This document shows, piece after piece, positions 18,499 through 27,272 of a stretch of DNA of 64,000 nucleotides. The DNA is taken from contig JAQUHB010000014.1 of the NCBI GenBank assembly GCA_028683835.1, positions 1 through 64,000 of the forward strand. The letters are read 5' to 3'. The notes beneath the pieces were generated by a model that was not told the DNA's origin, did not search any database, and saw only the letters and a program-made list of their open reading frames with translations. A program made the position numbers and the translations under genes. Source of the DNA: Sulfurimonadaceae bacterium. Lineage in GTDB: Bacteria > Campylobacterota > Campylobacteria > Campylobacterales > Sulfurimonadaceae. The number at the start of each line of letters is the position of its first letter. Position 1 is the first letter of the stretch.

Positions 18499-19507
18499 GA
18501 TACGATTGGATAGAATCCACAATAAATATGTTGTAATAGCGCCGGAGAGATTATTTCGGCCAAATCTAGATTGTCGTAATGAGAAAAAAAACAGTGCATC
18601 TATAATCTGCCCTTTTTGTGATGGCAATGAAGACCTTACTCCACATGAAATCTTTGCCATACGTGATAACGGGGAAAACGAACCCTCTTGGAGGACAAGA
18701 GTTGTTCCAAATCTCTACAAAGCGGTACAGATAGAACTCTCCGATATTTCAAAAAGAGATGGAATATTTGAGTCTATTCCCGGAGTCGGCGCACATGAGA
18801 TTCTCATTGATTCTCCTTGTCATGAATGTGATTTTTACCAGCTTGAGGCTTCTGCTATAGAAGATTGGCTTCGAACTATGATTATTCGTATTGAGGATTT
18901 GAAAAATGATACGCGATTGATTTATTTGAGTATCTTTAAAAATGTCGGTATCAACGCAGGTGCGACTCAAGAACATCCTCATACTCAGCTTTTAGCTTTG
19001 CCTATTATGCCAAAAGAGGAGATGGCATTTTTAGAGGAAAATATGCGATATTATCGAAGTCATGGACGAGGCTTGATAGAAGATGTGGTCTGCAATGAGC
19101 TTTCATCTAAAACAAGGATAGTTACACGTCATGGTAATTTTGTCGCATTCTGTCCATACGCTAGTGCTTATCCTTTTGAGGTGATAATAGCACCTCTTAC
19201 AAATATTGCTTCTTTATGTAAATGTGGTAGACAAGATGTATCGGATCTTTCCATTTTGATAAAAAGGGTGTTTGGAAGCCTACATAAGCAGCTTGGGCAT
19301 TTTGCTTATAACCTCTCTTTAAAGATGGCACCGCTCAATACAAATTTTGAAAATGAAGTTTATATGAATCATTTGAATAAAAATTACCGTTTTATTTTAC
19401 GTATCACTCCGCGTATCTATAATCTTGGTGGTTTTGAGATCTCTACAGGTATGGCGATAAACAGTGTCGTACCTGAAGAATCTGCGAAAATGCTCGGTGG
19501 AGAATAA
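18491..19507 (+). CDS. GalT-family nucleotidyl/hexose-1-phosphate transferase
   Basis: A 338-aa protein of the galactose-1-phosphate uridylyltransferase branch of the HIT superfamily. The active-site triad region is His162-Pro-His164-Thr-Gln166; His164 would carry the nucleotidyl intermediate. A zinc pair CPFC is at 40-43 and CHEC lies near residue 113. The ATG at 18491 overlaps the previous stop and gives the natural family N-terminus MSEIRLD. No galK or galE is nearby and the gene lies 3 bp before glgA, so a role with ADP- or UDP-glucose (for example as a nucleotide-sugar phosphorylase) seems more likely than galactose use. This is inference from context. Confidence 0.8.
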   Translation: MSEIRLDRIHNKYVVIAPERLFRPNLDCRNEKKNSASIICPFCDGNEDLTPHEIFAIRDNGENEPSWRTRVVPNLYKAVQIELSDISKRDGIFESIPGVGAHEILIDSPCHECDFYQLEASAIEDWLRTMIIRIEDLKNDTRLIYLSIFKNVGINAGATQEHPHTQLLALPIMPKEEMAFLEENMRYYRSHGRGLIEDVVCNELSSKTRIVTRHGNFVAFCPYASAYPFEVIIAPLTNIASLCKCGRQDVSDLSILIKRVFGSLHKQLGHFAYNLSLKMAPLNTNFENEVYMNHLNKNYRFILRITPRIYNLGGFEISTGMAINSVVPEESAKMLGGE

Positions 19508-19510
19508 AAG

Positions 19511-20896
19511 ATGAAGATTTTGTTTGCTTCAAGTGAGATATTTCCATATGCAAAAAGCGGCGGACTTGCAGATGTGGCGGATGCACTACCTAGAGCATTA
19601 AGTTCTTATACTGAACTTTACAGGGTGATCCCTTTGTATGGTTTTATGAGTAAAAAGGATCTTCAGTTATCTCAGAGTTTTGAAGTGAGTTTAGGAAATA
19701 AAAAATACAAAATCAATCTATATACAAAACTTCAAAATACTCTAAACCTATTTTTTTTAGAAGCACCGCTTTTAAGTGAGACTCAAAATCTTTATTGTGA
19801 CAAAGAGGGTGATTACGTAGATAATGATCTTCGTTTTGCGATCTTTTGTAAAGCAGTCGTTGCTCTTGCCGTGAACTTACATGTAGATATTTTACACCTT
19901 AACGACTGGCACACCTCTTTGTGTGCACTTTTTGCCAAAGAGCAAAAACTAGCTCTCAAAACAGTTTTAACTATTCATAATCTTGCGTATCAAGGAATAT
20001 TTGAGAAAGAGACACTTGCACGGCTTGGTATCAGTGAAAAATATTTTACGATGGACAGCTTGGAGTTTTATGGCAAGGTCAACTTTTTAAAAGCAGGCAT
20101 CGCGTACAGTGACGCAGTTACAACGGTGAGTCCAAGCTATGCAAAAGAGATACTCACATCAGAGTTTGGATGTGGGCTTGAAGGATTCTTGACACATCAC
20201 AAAGCAAAACTCAGCGGTATTTTAAACGGCATCAATGAGGTTGTTTTTGATCCTCGAAGTGATAAAATCATTTATACTTCTTATGAAAATATAGAGGGAA
20301 AATATCAAAACAAAGTCGCCTTGCTAAAAACTTCAAAACTCAAAGATCCAAGGAAACCTTTATTTGTAATGATCACTCGGCTGGTTGAACAAAAAGGGAT
20401 CGATCTTGTACTCGAATCGATGGAAAAATTACTACAAAATAAGCTTAATCTTTTTATTATCGGCGAGGGTGAGGCAAGATTTACAGAGCAGTTGCAAACT
20501 CTTTGCTTAAAACATGAGAATTTTGAGTTTTTTAATGGTTATGATGAGGTATTATCACATCAGCTTTATGCTGCAGCAGATTTTTTGCTGATGCCATCAC
20601 GCTTTGAACCTTGCGGCCTAAACCAAATGATCGCGATGCGTTATGGAACGATTCCCATCGTACATGCAACTGGAGGTTTAAAAGACAGTGTTCATGAAGA
20701 TAGATCTAAATGCGGACAAGGAATACTTTTTAATAAGCAAAGCAAGCAGGCATTTTTACTTGCGCTTAAGAGAGCTTTGATGCTCAAAAAAGAGAGAAAG
20801 CAGTTTGAAGCACTAGTGAGTTTTAATATGCAATGTGATTTCTCATTTGAACAAAGTGCATTGGCATATCTCAAAATCTATGAGAGTTTTGTATGA
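19511..20896 (+). CDS. glgA: Glycogen synthase (GT5), copy 1
   Basis: Transfers glucose from a nucleotide-glucose to the growing alpha-1,4-glucan. The 461-aa GT5 protein begins MKILFASSEIFPYAKSGGLADV with the donor-binding Lys15. It has HLNDWHTSL, LTIHNLAYQG, RLVEQKGIDLV and the C-terminal RFEPCGLNQMIAMRYGTIP with the catalytic Glu. It is about 30 residues shorter than copy 2 and clearly diverged from it. It starts 3 bp after the GalT-family gene, which ends with a GGTGGAG ribosome binding site. Confidence 0.92.
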   Translation: MKILFASSEIFPYAKSGGLADVADALPRALSSYTELYRVIPLYGFMSKKDLQLSQSFEVSLGNKKYKINLYTKLQNTLNLFFLEAPLLSETQNLYCDKEGDYVDNDLRFAIFCKAVVALAVNLHVDILHLNDWHTSLCALFAKEQKLALKTVLTIHNLAYQGIFEKETLARLGISEKYFTMDSLEFYGKVNFLKAGIAYSDAVTTVSPSYAKEILTSEFGCGLEGFLTHHKAKLSGILNGINEVVFDPRSDKIIYTSYENIEGKYQNKVALLKTSKLKDPRKPLFVMITRLVEQKGIDLVLESMEKLLQNKLNLFIIGEGEARFTEQLQTLCLKHENFEFFNGYDEVLSHQLYAAADFLLMPSRFEPCGLNQMIAMRYGTIPIVHATGGLKDSVHEDRSKCGQGILFNKQSKQAFLLALKRALMLKKERKQFEALVSFNMQCDFSFEQSALAYLKIYESFV

Positions 20897-20935
20897 CCTC
20901 AGTCCATGCGACTTTACTTTTATAAAGGATAAAAT

Positions 20936-22414
20936 ATGGAAAAAAGAAAATTAAATATCTTATTTGTAGCTTCAGAAGTTGTACCATTCGCAAAAACAGG
21001 CGGGCTTGCAGACGTGGCTGGAGCACTTCCAAAAGCACTTAAAGCTCTTGGACACAATATCATCGTCGTGATGCCAAGGTATTATAAGATCGATCCATCA
21101 AAACTCACAAAACTTGAGGCTCCCCTAGGTGTGCCGATGGGTGCGATGGGAGAGCTTTGGGCAGGAGTCTATACATCAACTTTGCCGGGAAATGATGTGC
21201 CTATCTATTTTATAGATCATGAGCGTTATTTTGGAAGAGGTGGTTTGTATGAAGATCATGACGGTTCTTATGAAGATAACGGTAACCGTTTTGTCTTCTT
21301 CTCAAAAGCCGCTTTACAGCTGTGTAAGATGCTTTCTTTTACGCCGGATATTATCCATGCAAATGATTGGCATACAGCGGTTATTCCTCTTTTGGCAAAG
21401 ACAAGATTTGTTCATGATTTCGCAAATGCAAAATCTGTTTTAACGATTCATAACTTACAGCACCAAGGACATTTTCATAAAAATTTGATGGATCTCCTCG
21501 AAGTGGGCTGGGAGCATTTTAATGCACGTGAGTTTGAGAGTTTTAATAGTGTAAACCTTTTAAAAGGGGGCATTATGCACGCAGATGCCGTTACGACCGT
21601 CTCGAAAAAATATGCTGATGAGATTCAAACGCGTGAGTTTGGTTTTGGGCTTGAGGGGCATATTCAAGCACATAGTGCAAAGCTTTTTGGGATTTTAAAC
21701 GGTGTGGACTATGATGAGTGGAATCCTTCGGTAGATAATTTGATTGCTGAAAAATTTGATGTGGGTGATATGGGTGGTAAGCTTACATGTAAGCGTGATA
21801 TACAGCGTCATTTCAACCTTGAAGTTCGTGATGATGTGCCGCTTATCGGTTTTGTGGGACGTTTTGCAGAGCAAAAAGGGATAGGTCTTATTGCCGGAAT
21901 TATTCATGGATTACTTGATATGGATCTACAAATTGTGATGCTTGGTACCGGTGAAAAATGGGCTGAGGGATTTTTTAGTGATGTTGCAACGCATCGAAGT
22001 AACTTTGGTTTGCATGTAGGTTATTCTGACGCGCTTGCACATAGCATTGAAGCGGCAAGCGATATGTTTTTGATGCCCTCACTCTTTGAACCTTGCGGGT
22101 TAAATCAAATATACAGTCTGAGATATGGAACTTTACCAATCGTTCGTGCAACAGGCGGACTTGATGACACGATCCAAAATTTTGATGAACACCATGAACA
22201 TGGAAACGGATTTAAGTTTTATGATGCTACGCAAGAGGCTTTGTATTACACCGTTTTATGGGCGGTCAATATCTATAAAAAAGATAAAAAAAGTTTTTTA
22301 GATATGCAAGAGCGTGCGATGCAACAGCATTTTGGTTGGGATGATTCGGCAAAAAGTTATGTGGAGGTATATAACTATATTTTAGGTTTAACAGCCCAAA
22401 AGCCCTCATTATGA
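20936..22414 (+). CDS. glgA: Glycogen synthase (GT5), copy 2
   Basis: The second GT5 synthase, 492 aa, with the more canonical N-terminus FVASEVVPFAKTGGLADV (Lys20), HANDWHTAVIP, TIHNLQHQG, VGRFAEQKGIGLI and LFEPCGLNQIYSLRYGTLP. AAAGGA precedes the ATG in a 39-bp gap after copy 1. The stop overlaps the glgB start (ATGA), so synthase and branching enzyme are translationally coupled. Of the two copies this is the better candidate for the main ADP-glucose-dependent synthase. Confidence 0.95.
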   Translation: MEKRKLNILFVASEVVPFAKTGGLADVAGALPKALKALGHNIIVVMPRYYKIDPSKLTKLEAPLGVPMGAMGELWAGVYTSTLPGNDVPIYFIDHERYFGRGGLYEDHDGSYEDNGNRFVFFSKAALQLCKMLSFTPDIIHANDWHTAVIPLLAKTRFVHDFANAKSVLTIHNLQHQGHFHKNLMDLLEVGWEHFNAREFESFNSVNLLKGGIMHADAVTTVSKKYADEIQTREFGFGLEGHIQAHSAKLFGILNGVDYDEWNPSVDNLIAEKFDVGDMGGKLTCKRDIQRHFNLEVRDDVPLIGFVGRFAEQKGIGLIAGIIHGLLDMDLQIVMLGTGEKWAEGFFSDVATHRSNFGLHVGYSDALAHSIEAASDMFLMPSLFEPCGLNQIYSLRYGTLPIVRATGGLDDTIQNFDEHHEHGNGFKFYDATQEALYYTVLWAVNIYKKDKKSFLDMQERAMQQHFGWDDSAKSYVEVYNYILGLTAQKPSL

Positions 22415-24330
22415 AAAACCGAATCTTTTATGATGTGACGCTTTTTAGCGAGTTTGACATCTACCTTTTCAAAGAGGGAACACACGTAAAACTTTACAAT
22501 CATCTTGGTTCACATCGTATACAAAGAGAAGGGGTGGCTGGAGTTTATTTTGCACTCTGGGCTCCAAATGCGAATTGCGTACATGTAAGAGGTGATTTTA
22601 ATGACTACAGTACGACTTCCCATCCATTAAAAAACCGTGATGATGGTTCTGGAATTTGGGAAGGTTTTATTGAGGGTGTAGAAGAGGAGATGACCTATAA
22701 GTATCATATAGATTCAAATGCCTCACACGGTAGCTCCGACAAGGCTGATCCCTACGCTTTTTATGCGGAAGTCGCACCTAGTTCAGCTTCAAAAATCTGT
22801 AATCTTGACGGCTACGTTTGGGGCGATCATGAGTGGATGAAAACACGCTATAAAAACAATTCTCATAAAGCTCCAGTTTCGGTCTATGAGCTTCATCTTG
22901 GCTCATGGAGAAGAAAAGTCGAAGAGGATAACCGCTTTTTGACCTACTTAGAACTTGCAGATGAATTAGCCGAATACATTAAAGAGATGGGTTTTACCCA
23001 CGTGGAGATCATGCCGATCACCGAGTATCCGTTTGAGGGTTCTTGGGGTTATCAAACAACGGGATATTTTGCTCCGACATCACGTTATGGAACTCCGAGT
23101 GAGTTTATGAGTTTTGTGGATATTTTGCACAACAACGGCATCGGCGTAATACTTGATTGGGTGCCTTCGCACTTTGTGACAGACGGGCATGGACTTTCAA
23201 ATTTTGACGGCACATGTCTGTATGAACATGAAGACCCGCGAAAAGGGTTTCATCCAGAATGGGGCAGTGCGATTTTTAATTATGATAGAAACGAAGTACG
23301 CGCATTTTTGGTGAGTTCGGCACTTTTTTGGTTGGAAAAATATCATTTAGACGGTATCCGTGTAGATGCAGTGGCTTCGATGCTCTATCTTGATTATGCC
23401 CGAAAAGAGGGCGAATGGGTGCCAAACGAGGATGGCAGCAACGTCAACCGCGGTGCTGTACAGTTTTTAAAACAGCTCAATTCTACCGTTTATGAGGCAT
23501 ACAGTGACATCATGATGTTTGCAGAAGAATCCACAAACTACTCAAAGGTCAGCCGTCCTGTAAGCCAAGGCGGGCTTGGTTTTGGCTACAAATGGAATAT
23601 GGGCTGGATGCATGACATCTTAAAATATATGAAGTTTGATCCCTTGTTTCGCCAGCACCATCATCAAAATCTGACATTTAGTTTTGTTTATATGTACAAT
23701 GAAAACTATATCTTGCCACTGAGTCATGATGAAGTTGTTCATATGAAGGGTTCTCTTATTAATAAAATGCCAGGAGATAATGAGAAAAAATTTGCAAATC
23801 TTCGAGCGCTTTTTTCTTTGATGTACGCACATCCAGGAAAAAAACTACTTTTTATGGGTGGAGAGTTCGCACAGTTTGCCGAGTGGAATTTTGAGCAAAG
23901 TTTAGACTGGCATTTACTTGCGTATGATGGACATAAGGGTGTACAAAACCTTATAAAAGAGCTCAATTACTTATATAAAACAGAACCTTCGCTGCACAGA
24001 AATGATGTGGAAAAAGAGGGCTTTTCTTGGATAGATGAAAATGATTACAGCGCAAATGTGATCTCTTTTATAAGAAAGGGCGCAAGAAATGAAAAGCCTC
24101 TCATGATCATCTGTAATTTTTCAGACAAAGAGCATATAGGCTATCCAATAGGAGTTCCAACACGCGGTGAGTATGTGGAGATTTTTAACTCTAATGACTC
24201 TTTATATGGCGGGTATGGCCAGACAAATGCGACACCGAACAAGACACAAGCTAAAGAGTGTCACGGAAGAAAAAACAGTTTACATATAACGCTTGCACCA
24301 CTAAGTGTGATCTATCTTAAAAGGGTGTAA
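22411..24330 (+). CDS. glgB: 1,4-alpha-glucan branching enzyme (GH13)
   Basis: Introduces alpha-1,6 branches in glycogen. The 639-aa protein has a CBM48-like N-terminal module (about 30-125, GVYFALWAPNANCVHVRGDF), a GH13 barrel with nucleophile Asp319 (DGIRVDAVASMLY), acid/base Glu372 (MFAEEST) and transition-state Asp440 (LSHDEVVH), and a C-terminal all-beta domain. VYELHLGSWRR and GVILDWVPSHF are typical of GlgB. The length fits the form lacking the extra N1 domain. It is the last + strand gene of the block and converges on the SGNH/MBOAT pair. Confidence 0.97.
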   Translation: MKNRIFYDVTLFSEFDIYLFKEGTHVKLYNHLGSHRIQREGVAGVYFALWAPNANCVHVRGDFNDYSTTSHPLKNRDDGSGIWEGFIEGVEEEMTYKYHIDSNASHGSSDKADPYAFYAEVAPSSASKICNLDGYVWGDHEWMKTRYKNNSHKAPVSVYELHLGSWRRKVEEDNRFLTYLELADELAEYIKEMGFTHVEIMPITEYPFEGSWGYQTTGYFAPTSRYGTPSEFMSFVDILHNNGIGVILDWVPSHFVTDGHGLSNFDGTCLYEHEDPRKGFHPEWGSAIFNYDRNEVRAFLVSSALFWLEKYHLDGIRVDAVASMLYLDYARKEGEWVPNEDGSNVNRGAVQFLKQLNSTVYEAYSDIMMFAEESTNYSKVSRPVSQGGLGFGYKWNMGWMHDILKYMKFDPLFRQHHHQNLTFSFVYMYNENYILPLSHDEVVHMKGSLINKMPGDNEKKFANLRALFSLMYAHPGKKLLFMGGEFAQFAEWNFEQSLDWHLLAYDGHKGVQNLIKELNYLYKTEPSLHRNDVEKEGFSWIDENDYSANVISFIRKGARNEKPLMIICNFSDKEHIGYPIGVPTRGEYVEIFNSNDSLYGGYGQTNATPNKTQAKECHGRKNSLHITLAPLSVIYLKRV

Positions 24331-24347
24331 GAGGGTTTAATCCTCTT
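24329..24347. terminator. Small hairpin between convergent glgB and SGNH gene
   Basis: Six-bp arms AAGAGG (24329-24334) and CCTCTT (24342-24347) with a 7-base loop overlap the stop codons of both convergent genes. The stem is short and the following T-run is poor, so it is a weak bidirectional terminator at best. Confidence 0.3.
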
Positions 24348-25437
24348 CATCATCTTCTTCTATCACATCAAACTCTTTTGGTACTTGAATGGTTTTCCAT
24401 TTGAGTCCCTCTTTATGGAGACGTTTTAAATGTTTATCTATGTTTTGGCTGGTAACTAGATTTTTGTTGGCTTGAATTCTCTCTAAGATAAGATGATTGA
24501 TCTTTTCTGAATAATGATAAAGATCTTTATAATTTGTAAAATCATAGATAAACGGCTCTTGCTGAAAATCGTAAACTCTGACATTTTTACATTGTACTAA
24601 TGTTTTGAGCACATATTCTTGAAATTTGATGATATTGTCTAAAGAGCCTGTTTCATCTGCATGTTTCCAACTGAGATAAGAGTATGGCGGAAGAAAAATA
24701 ATAAATCGAATATCTTGATTTGCATTGATAATTGAGAGAAACTCTTTATCAAAATTCTTTTTTAAAGCAACAAAGTTAAAATCTTTTTTATTGTATTTAT
24801 TTTTTCTATCCGTTTCATTTCTGTCTCTCCAAAAATTTTGGACAGCCTCAGCATTAAATTTACACTCTTGATACCAGCAAAAAGCGTTTTCGTATGCCTT
24901 TGAAACTCTTTTGTAATAGGTGTTTTGCAAAACAAAATAGCTTTGTTGCAAAGTTTTGTATGATATGAGGTATTTTAGATTTGAGAGCAGATCATTATGA
25001 TACATCTCTGTTGGAAAAGGGGGTTCACTCATTTTAAAGCCATCATCGCGTAACTGATTTTTATAAGAAAAATAATCCAGACCGTAAATGATAGTATTGG
25101 CTTTTTTTAGAGAAAGCAGGTGATTTAACAAAATAGAAAACTCATGACCGCTACCGCCTGAGAATGGAAGTTTGACGGATTTGACATTCATCACTTCATC
25201 AACATCATGAATATTGAAATTTTCTATCATAGATGTTCCGACAACTGCCGTATCATAATACATATGTTGGGCTATTCCTGAATCTATATATCTTTCATCG
25301 GCATACGTATAAAAATATTTGAGATCAGGATTTACTCTAAATTTCATAAAGGGGTCTACAAACCAATTGGCACTCATGAGTATAATCTCGACAATGAATA
25401 CAATGGCTAAAATTTTAAAACTACTTTTTTTCCACAT
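24337..25437 (-). CDS. SGNH-like partner protein of an MBOAT acyltransferase
   Basis: A 366-aa protein with one N-terminal membrane segment (about 7-25) and an otherwise extracytoplasmic body. A possible SGNH/DltD-AlgJ-like catalytic set is visible: Ser69 in VVGTSMIENF and an Asp305-xx-His308 pair in DLYHYS. The C-terminus is an acidic tail. It starts 9 bp after the MBOAT gene, the classic pairing (DltB/DltD, AlgI/AlgJ) in which the MBOAT protein exports an acyl group and the SGNH protein passes it to a surface polymer. The polymer is unknown. Family assignment rests on these motifs and the pairing. Confidence 0.65.
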   Translation of the reverse strand: MWKKSSFKILAIVFIVEIILMSANWFVDPFMKFRVNPDLKYFYTYADERYIDSGIAQHMYYDTAVVGTSMIENFNIHDVDEVMNVKSVKLPFSGGSGHEFSILLNHLLSLKKANTIIYGLDYFSYKNQLRDDGFKMSEPPFPTEMYHNDLLSNLKYLISYKTLQQSYFVLQNTYYKRVSKAYENAFCWYQECKFNAEAVQNFWRDRNETDRKNKYNKKDFNFVALKKNFDKEFLSIINANQDIRFIIFLPPYSYLSWKHADETGSLDNIIKFQEYVLKTLVQCKNVRVYDFQQEPFIYDFTNYKDLYHYSEKINHLILERIQANKNLVTSQNIDKHLKRLHKEGLKWKTIQVPKEFDVIEEDDEED

Positions 25438-25446
25438 GCCAAAAAC

Positions 25447-26859
25447 CTAAAATTGAAAATATATAAATTCACTTACCTTTGAAAGGTAGAGAATGCCAAT
25501 TATTAAGAGCGAGGCAGTGAAAAGTTGATACTTTAATGTTGCTTTTTGCATCTTCATCCATTCATTAGAGTTCTTAAACACAAGTGTCATAAGTATCCCG
25601 AGCATGACCTGCCAATAAACACTGCTGTCGTAAATATTGTCTAAATTAAACTCTGAAAGATCAAACATAACCGTTACAACATTTGTAGCATCTTCCCAAG
25701 TCGGTGCTCTGAAAAATACCCAGGCAAGGTTAACGAAGTTAAAGGTGATAAACCAAGCGACAATAGTTGGAAGTTTAAAGCCAAATGATTTCCATGCGTG
25801 GTTGATAACTAATGCTAGGCCATGTAAAAATCCCCAAAAGACATAAGTCCAACCGGCTCCATGCCAAATACCTCCGATGACAAAAGTAGCCATGAGATTG
25901 ACGTAGGTTCTGAAACTTCCCCTTCTACTACCGCCGAGAGGAATGTAGATATAGTCACGTAAGAAACGTGAGAGCGTCATATGCCATCTTCTCCAAAAAT
26001 CTTGAATGCTTGTGGCTTTATATGGAGAGTTGAAGTTGATAGGGAGTTTGATATTGAAAAGTAAACTCACACCTATTGCCATATCTGTATAACCGCTGAA
26101 ATCAAAATAGAGTTGAAGCGTATATGTGAGTGATGCGGCCCAAGCTTGGAGCATATCTAAATTTATTGTATCGGCATAAAAATAGTTTGCATAGTCGGCA
26201 AAAAAATCAGCGATAATCACTTTTTTAAATAAACCGATTGAAAATAAAAAGAGTCCGGCTCCGATATTACGCCATCTCAGAGCAAAGTTCCAGCGAGAAG
26301 CGAACTGAGGCATCATCTCTTTGTGATGCAAAATAGGACCTGCAAGTAGATGCGGAAAGTAAGTCACAAAAAGCATATAGTGTAAAAAATCATATTCTTT
26401 AACCTCTTGTTTGTAAGCATCTACTAAAAAGGCTATCTGGGTAAAGGTAAAAAAGCTGATTCCAAGAGGCAAGATGATATGAGGTAAAGGAATATTACTT
26501 CCAAAAACACCATTAAAATTAGTAAGAAAAAAGTCTGTGTATTTAAAATATGCCAAAAGAGCAATGTTAAAAAAGATACCAAAAAGAAGAAGCTGTTTGG
26601 AAGAGAAAGTTTTTAAAAGTTTTGCTTTCTTTTGTTCTTGCGGTGCATCTGCCATGGCAGAACCTATAGAAAAATTTATAAATATACTTCCAAGTAAGAG
26701 TGGAATATAGACAATATTCCAGTATCCGTAAAACAGGAGGCTACCACCAACAAGCCAAACTTTTGAGCCTAATACTAGTCTCTTATGCAAAAGCCAAAAG
26801 TAGCCCGTAATCATAACAGGCAGGAACAGAAAAATAAAAGCATAAGAATTAAATAACAA
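25447..26859 (-). CDS. MBOAT family O-acyltransferase (AlgI-like)
   Basis: A 470-aa polytopic inner-membrane protein of the AlgI/PatA/DltB family, which moves acyl groups across the membrane for O-acylation of exported polysaccharide or peptidoglycan. It starts MLFNSYAFIFLFLPVMI, matching the AlgI N-terminus. It has QLYFDFSGYTDMAIG, DFWRRWHMTLSRFLRDYIY and GGIWHGAGW with the catalytic His333. The start codon is TTG; the match to the family N-terminus supports it despite a weak ribosome binding site. It is transcribed with the SGNH partner and both lie inside the glucan block on the opposite strand. Confidence 0.88.
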   Translation of the reverse strand: MLFNSYAFIFLFLPVMITGYFWLLHKRLVLGSKVWLVGGSLLFYGYWNIVYIPLLLGSIFINFSIGSAMADAPQEQKKAKLLKTFSSKQLLLFGIFFNIALLAYFKYTDFFLTNFNGVFGSNIPLPHIILPLGISFFTFTQIAFLVDAYKQEVKEYDFLHYMLFVTYFPHLLAGPILHHKEMMPQFASRWNFALRWRNIGAGLFLFSIGLFKKVIIADFFADYANYFYADTINLDMLQAWAASLTYTLQLYFDFSGYTDMAIGVSLLFNIKLPINFNSPYKATSIQDFWRRWHMTLSRFLRDYIYIPLGGSRRGSFRTYVNLMATFVIGGIWHGAGWTYVFWGFLHGLALVINHAWKSFGFKLPTIVAWFITFNFVNLAWVFFRAPTWEDATNVVTVMFDLSEFNLDNIYDSSVYWQVMLGILMTLVFKNSNEWMKMQKATLKYQLFTASLLIIGILYLSKVSEFIYFQF

Positions 26860-26886
26860 TTTTACCGTCCACGAATCAAGTATGGA

Positions 26887-26892
26887 ATTATA
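26887..26892 (-). promoter_or_regulatory. Predicted -10 box for the MBOAT/SGNH pair
   Basis: TATAAT on the - strand (ATTATA on +), 27 bases before the TTG start, in the context CGATATAATTCC. The -10 box of pgm is also TATAAT on the same strand. Confidence 0.5.
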
Positions 26893-26986
26893 TCGTTTTC
26901 GGCTTGAGATGTTTGTATAAAATTATGCGAAGAGGAGTTAATAACTTAGCTTTATCTGGCGACACTATGGGTGAGGATAAAATCAG

Positions 26987-27251
26987 ATGAGAAATACTCA
27001 ATATACAAGAGAGTTTAGAGATTCAACAGTTCAGTCATGAACAGTGGTCAATCAGTTTTGCAGATAGCAAGAGACTTGAATGTAAATTCAAAAACAATTT
27101 ACAATCGGATTTGAGAGTACAAAAAAGCCCGTAATCTTCCAACAGTATCTATAACAGATCATTCATGCAACATTCAAAAGCAATGCCAAAGAGAGTGCTG
27201 GAAGAAGAGAACAGAAGGCTACGAGCAGAAAACAAGTATGAAAAGAGATAA
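26987..27251 (+). pseudogene. Decayed IS3-family transposase orfA
   Basis: Three frames are needed to read it. Frame one from ATG 26987 gives RNTQYTREFRDSTVQS then TGA (27038-27040). A second frame from 27043 gives SGQSVLQIARDLNVNSKTIY, the typical IS3/IS911 OrfA helix-turn-helix, then TGA at 27112 where a Trp codon is expected, then EYKKARNLPTV. A third frame from 27195 gives the coiled-coil end VLEEENRRLRAENKYEKR. So at least two frameshifts and two stops have broken it. No orfB or terminal inverted repeats were found; the region runs straight into the 3' end of pgm. It fills most of the 413-bp gap between pgm and the MBOAT gene. Confidence 0.75.
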
Positions 27252-27272
27252 TCATAAAACTTTTTTGTCACA

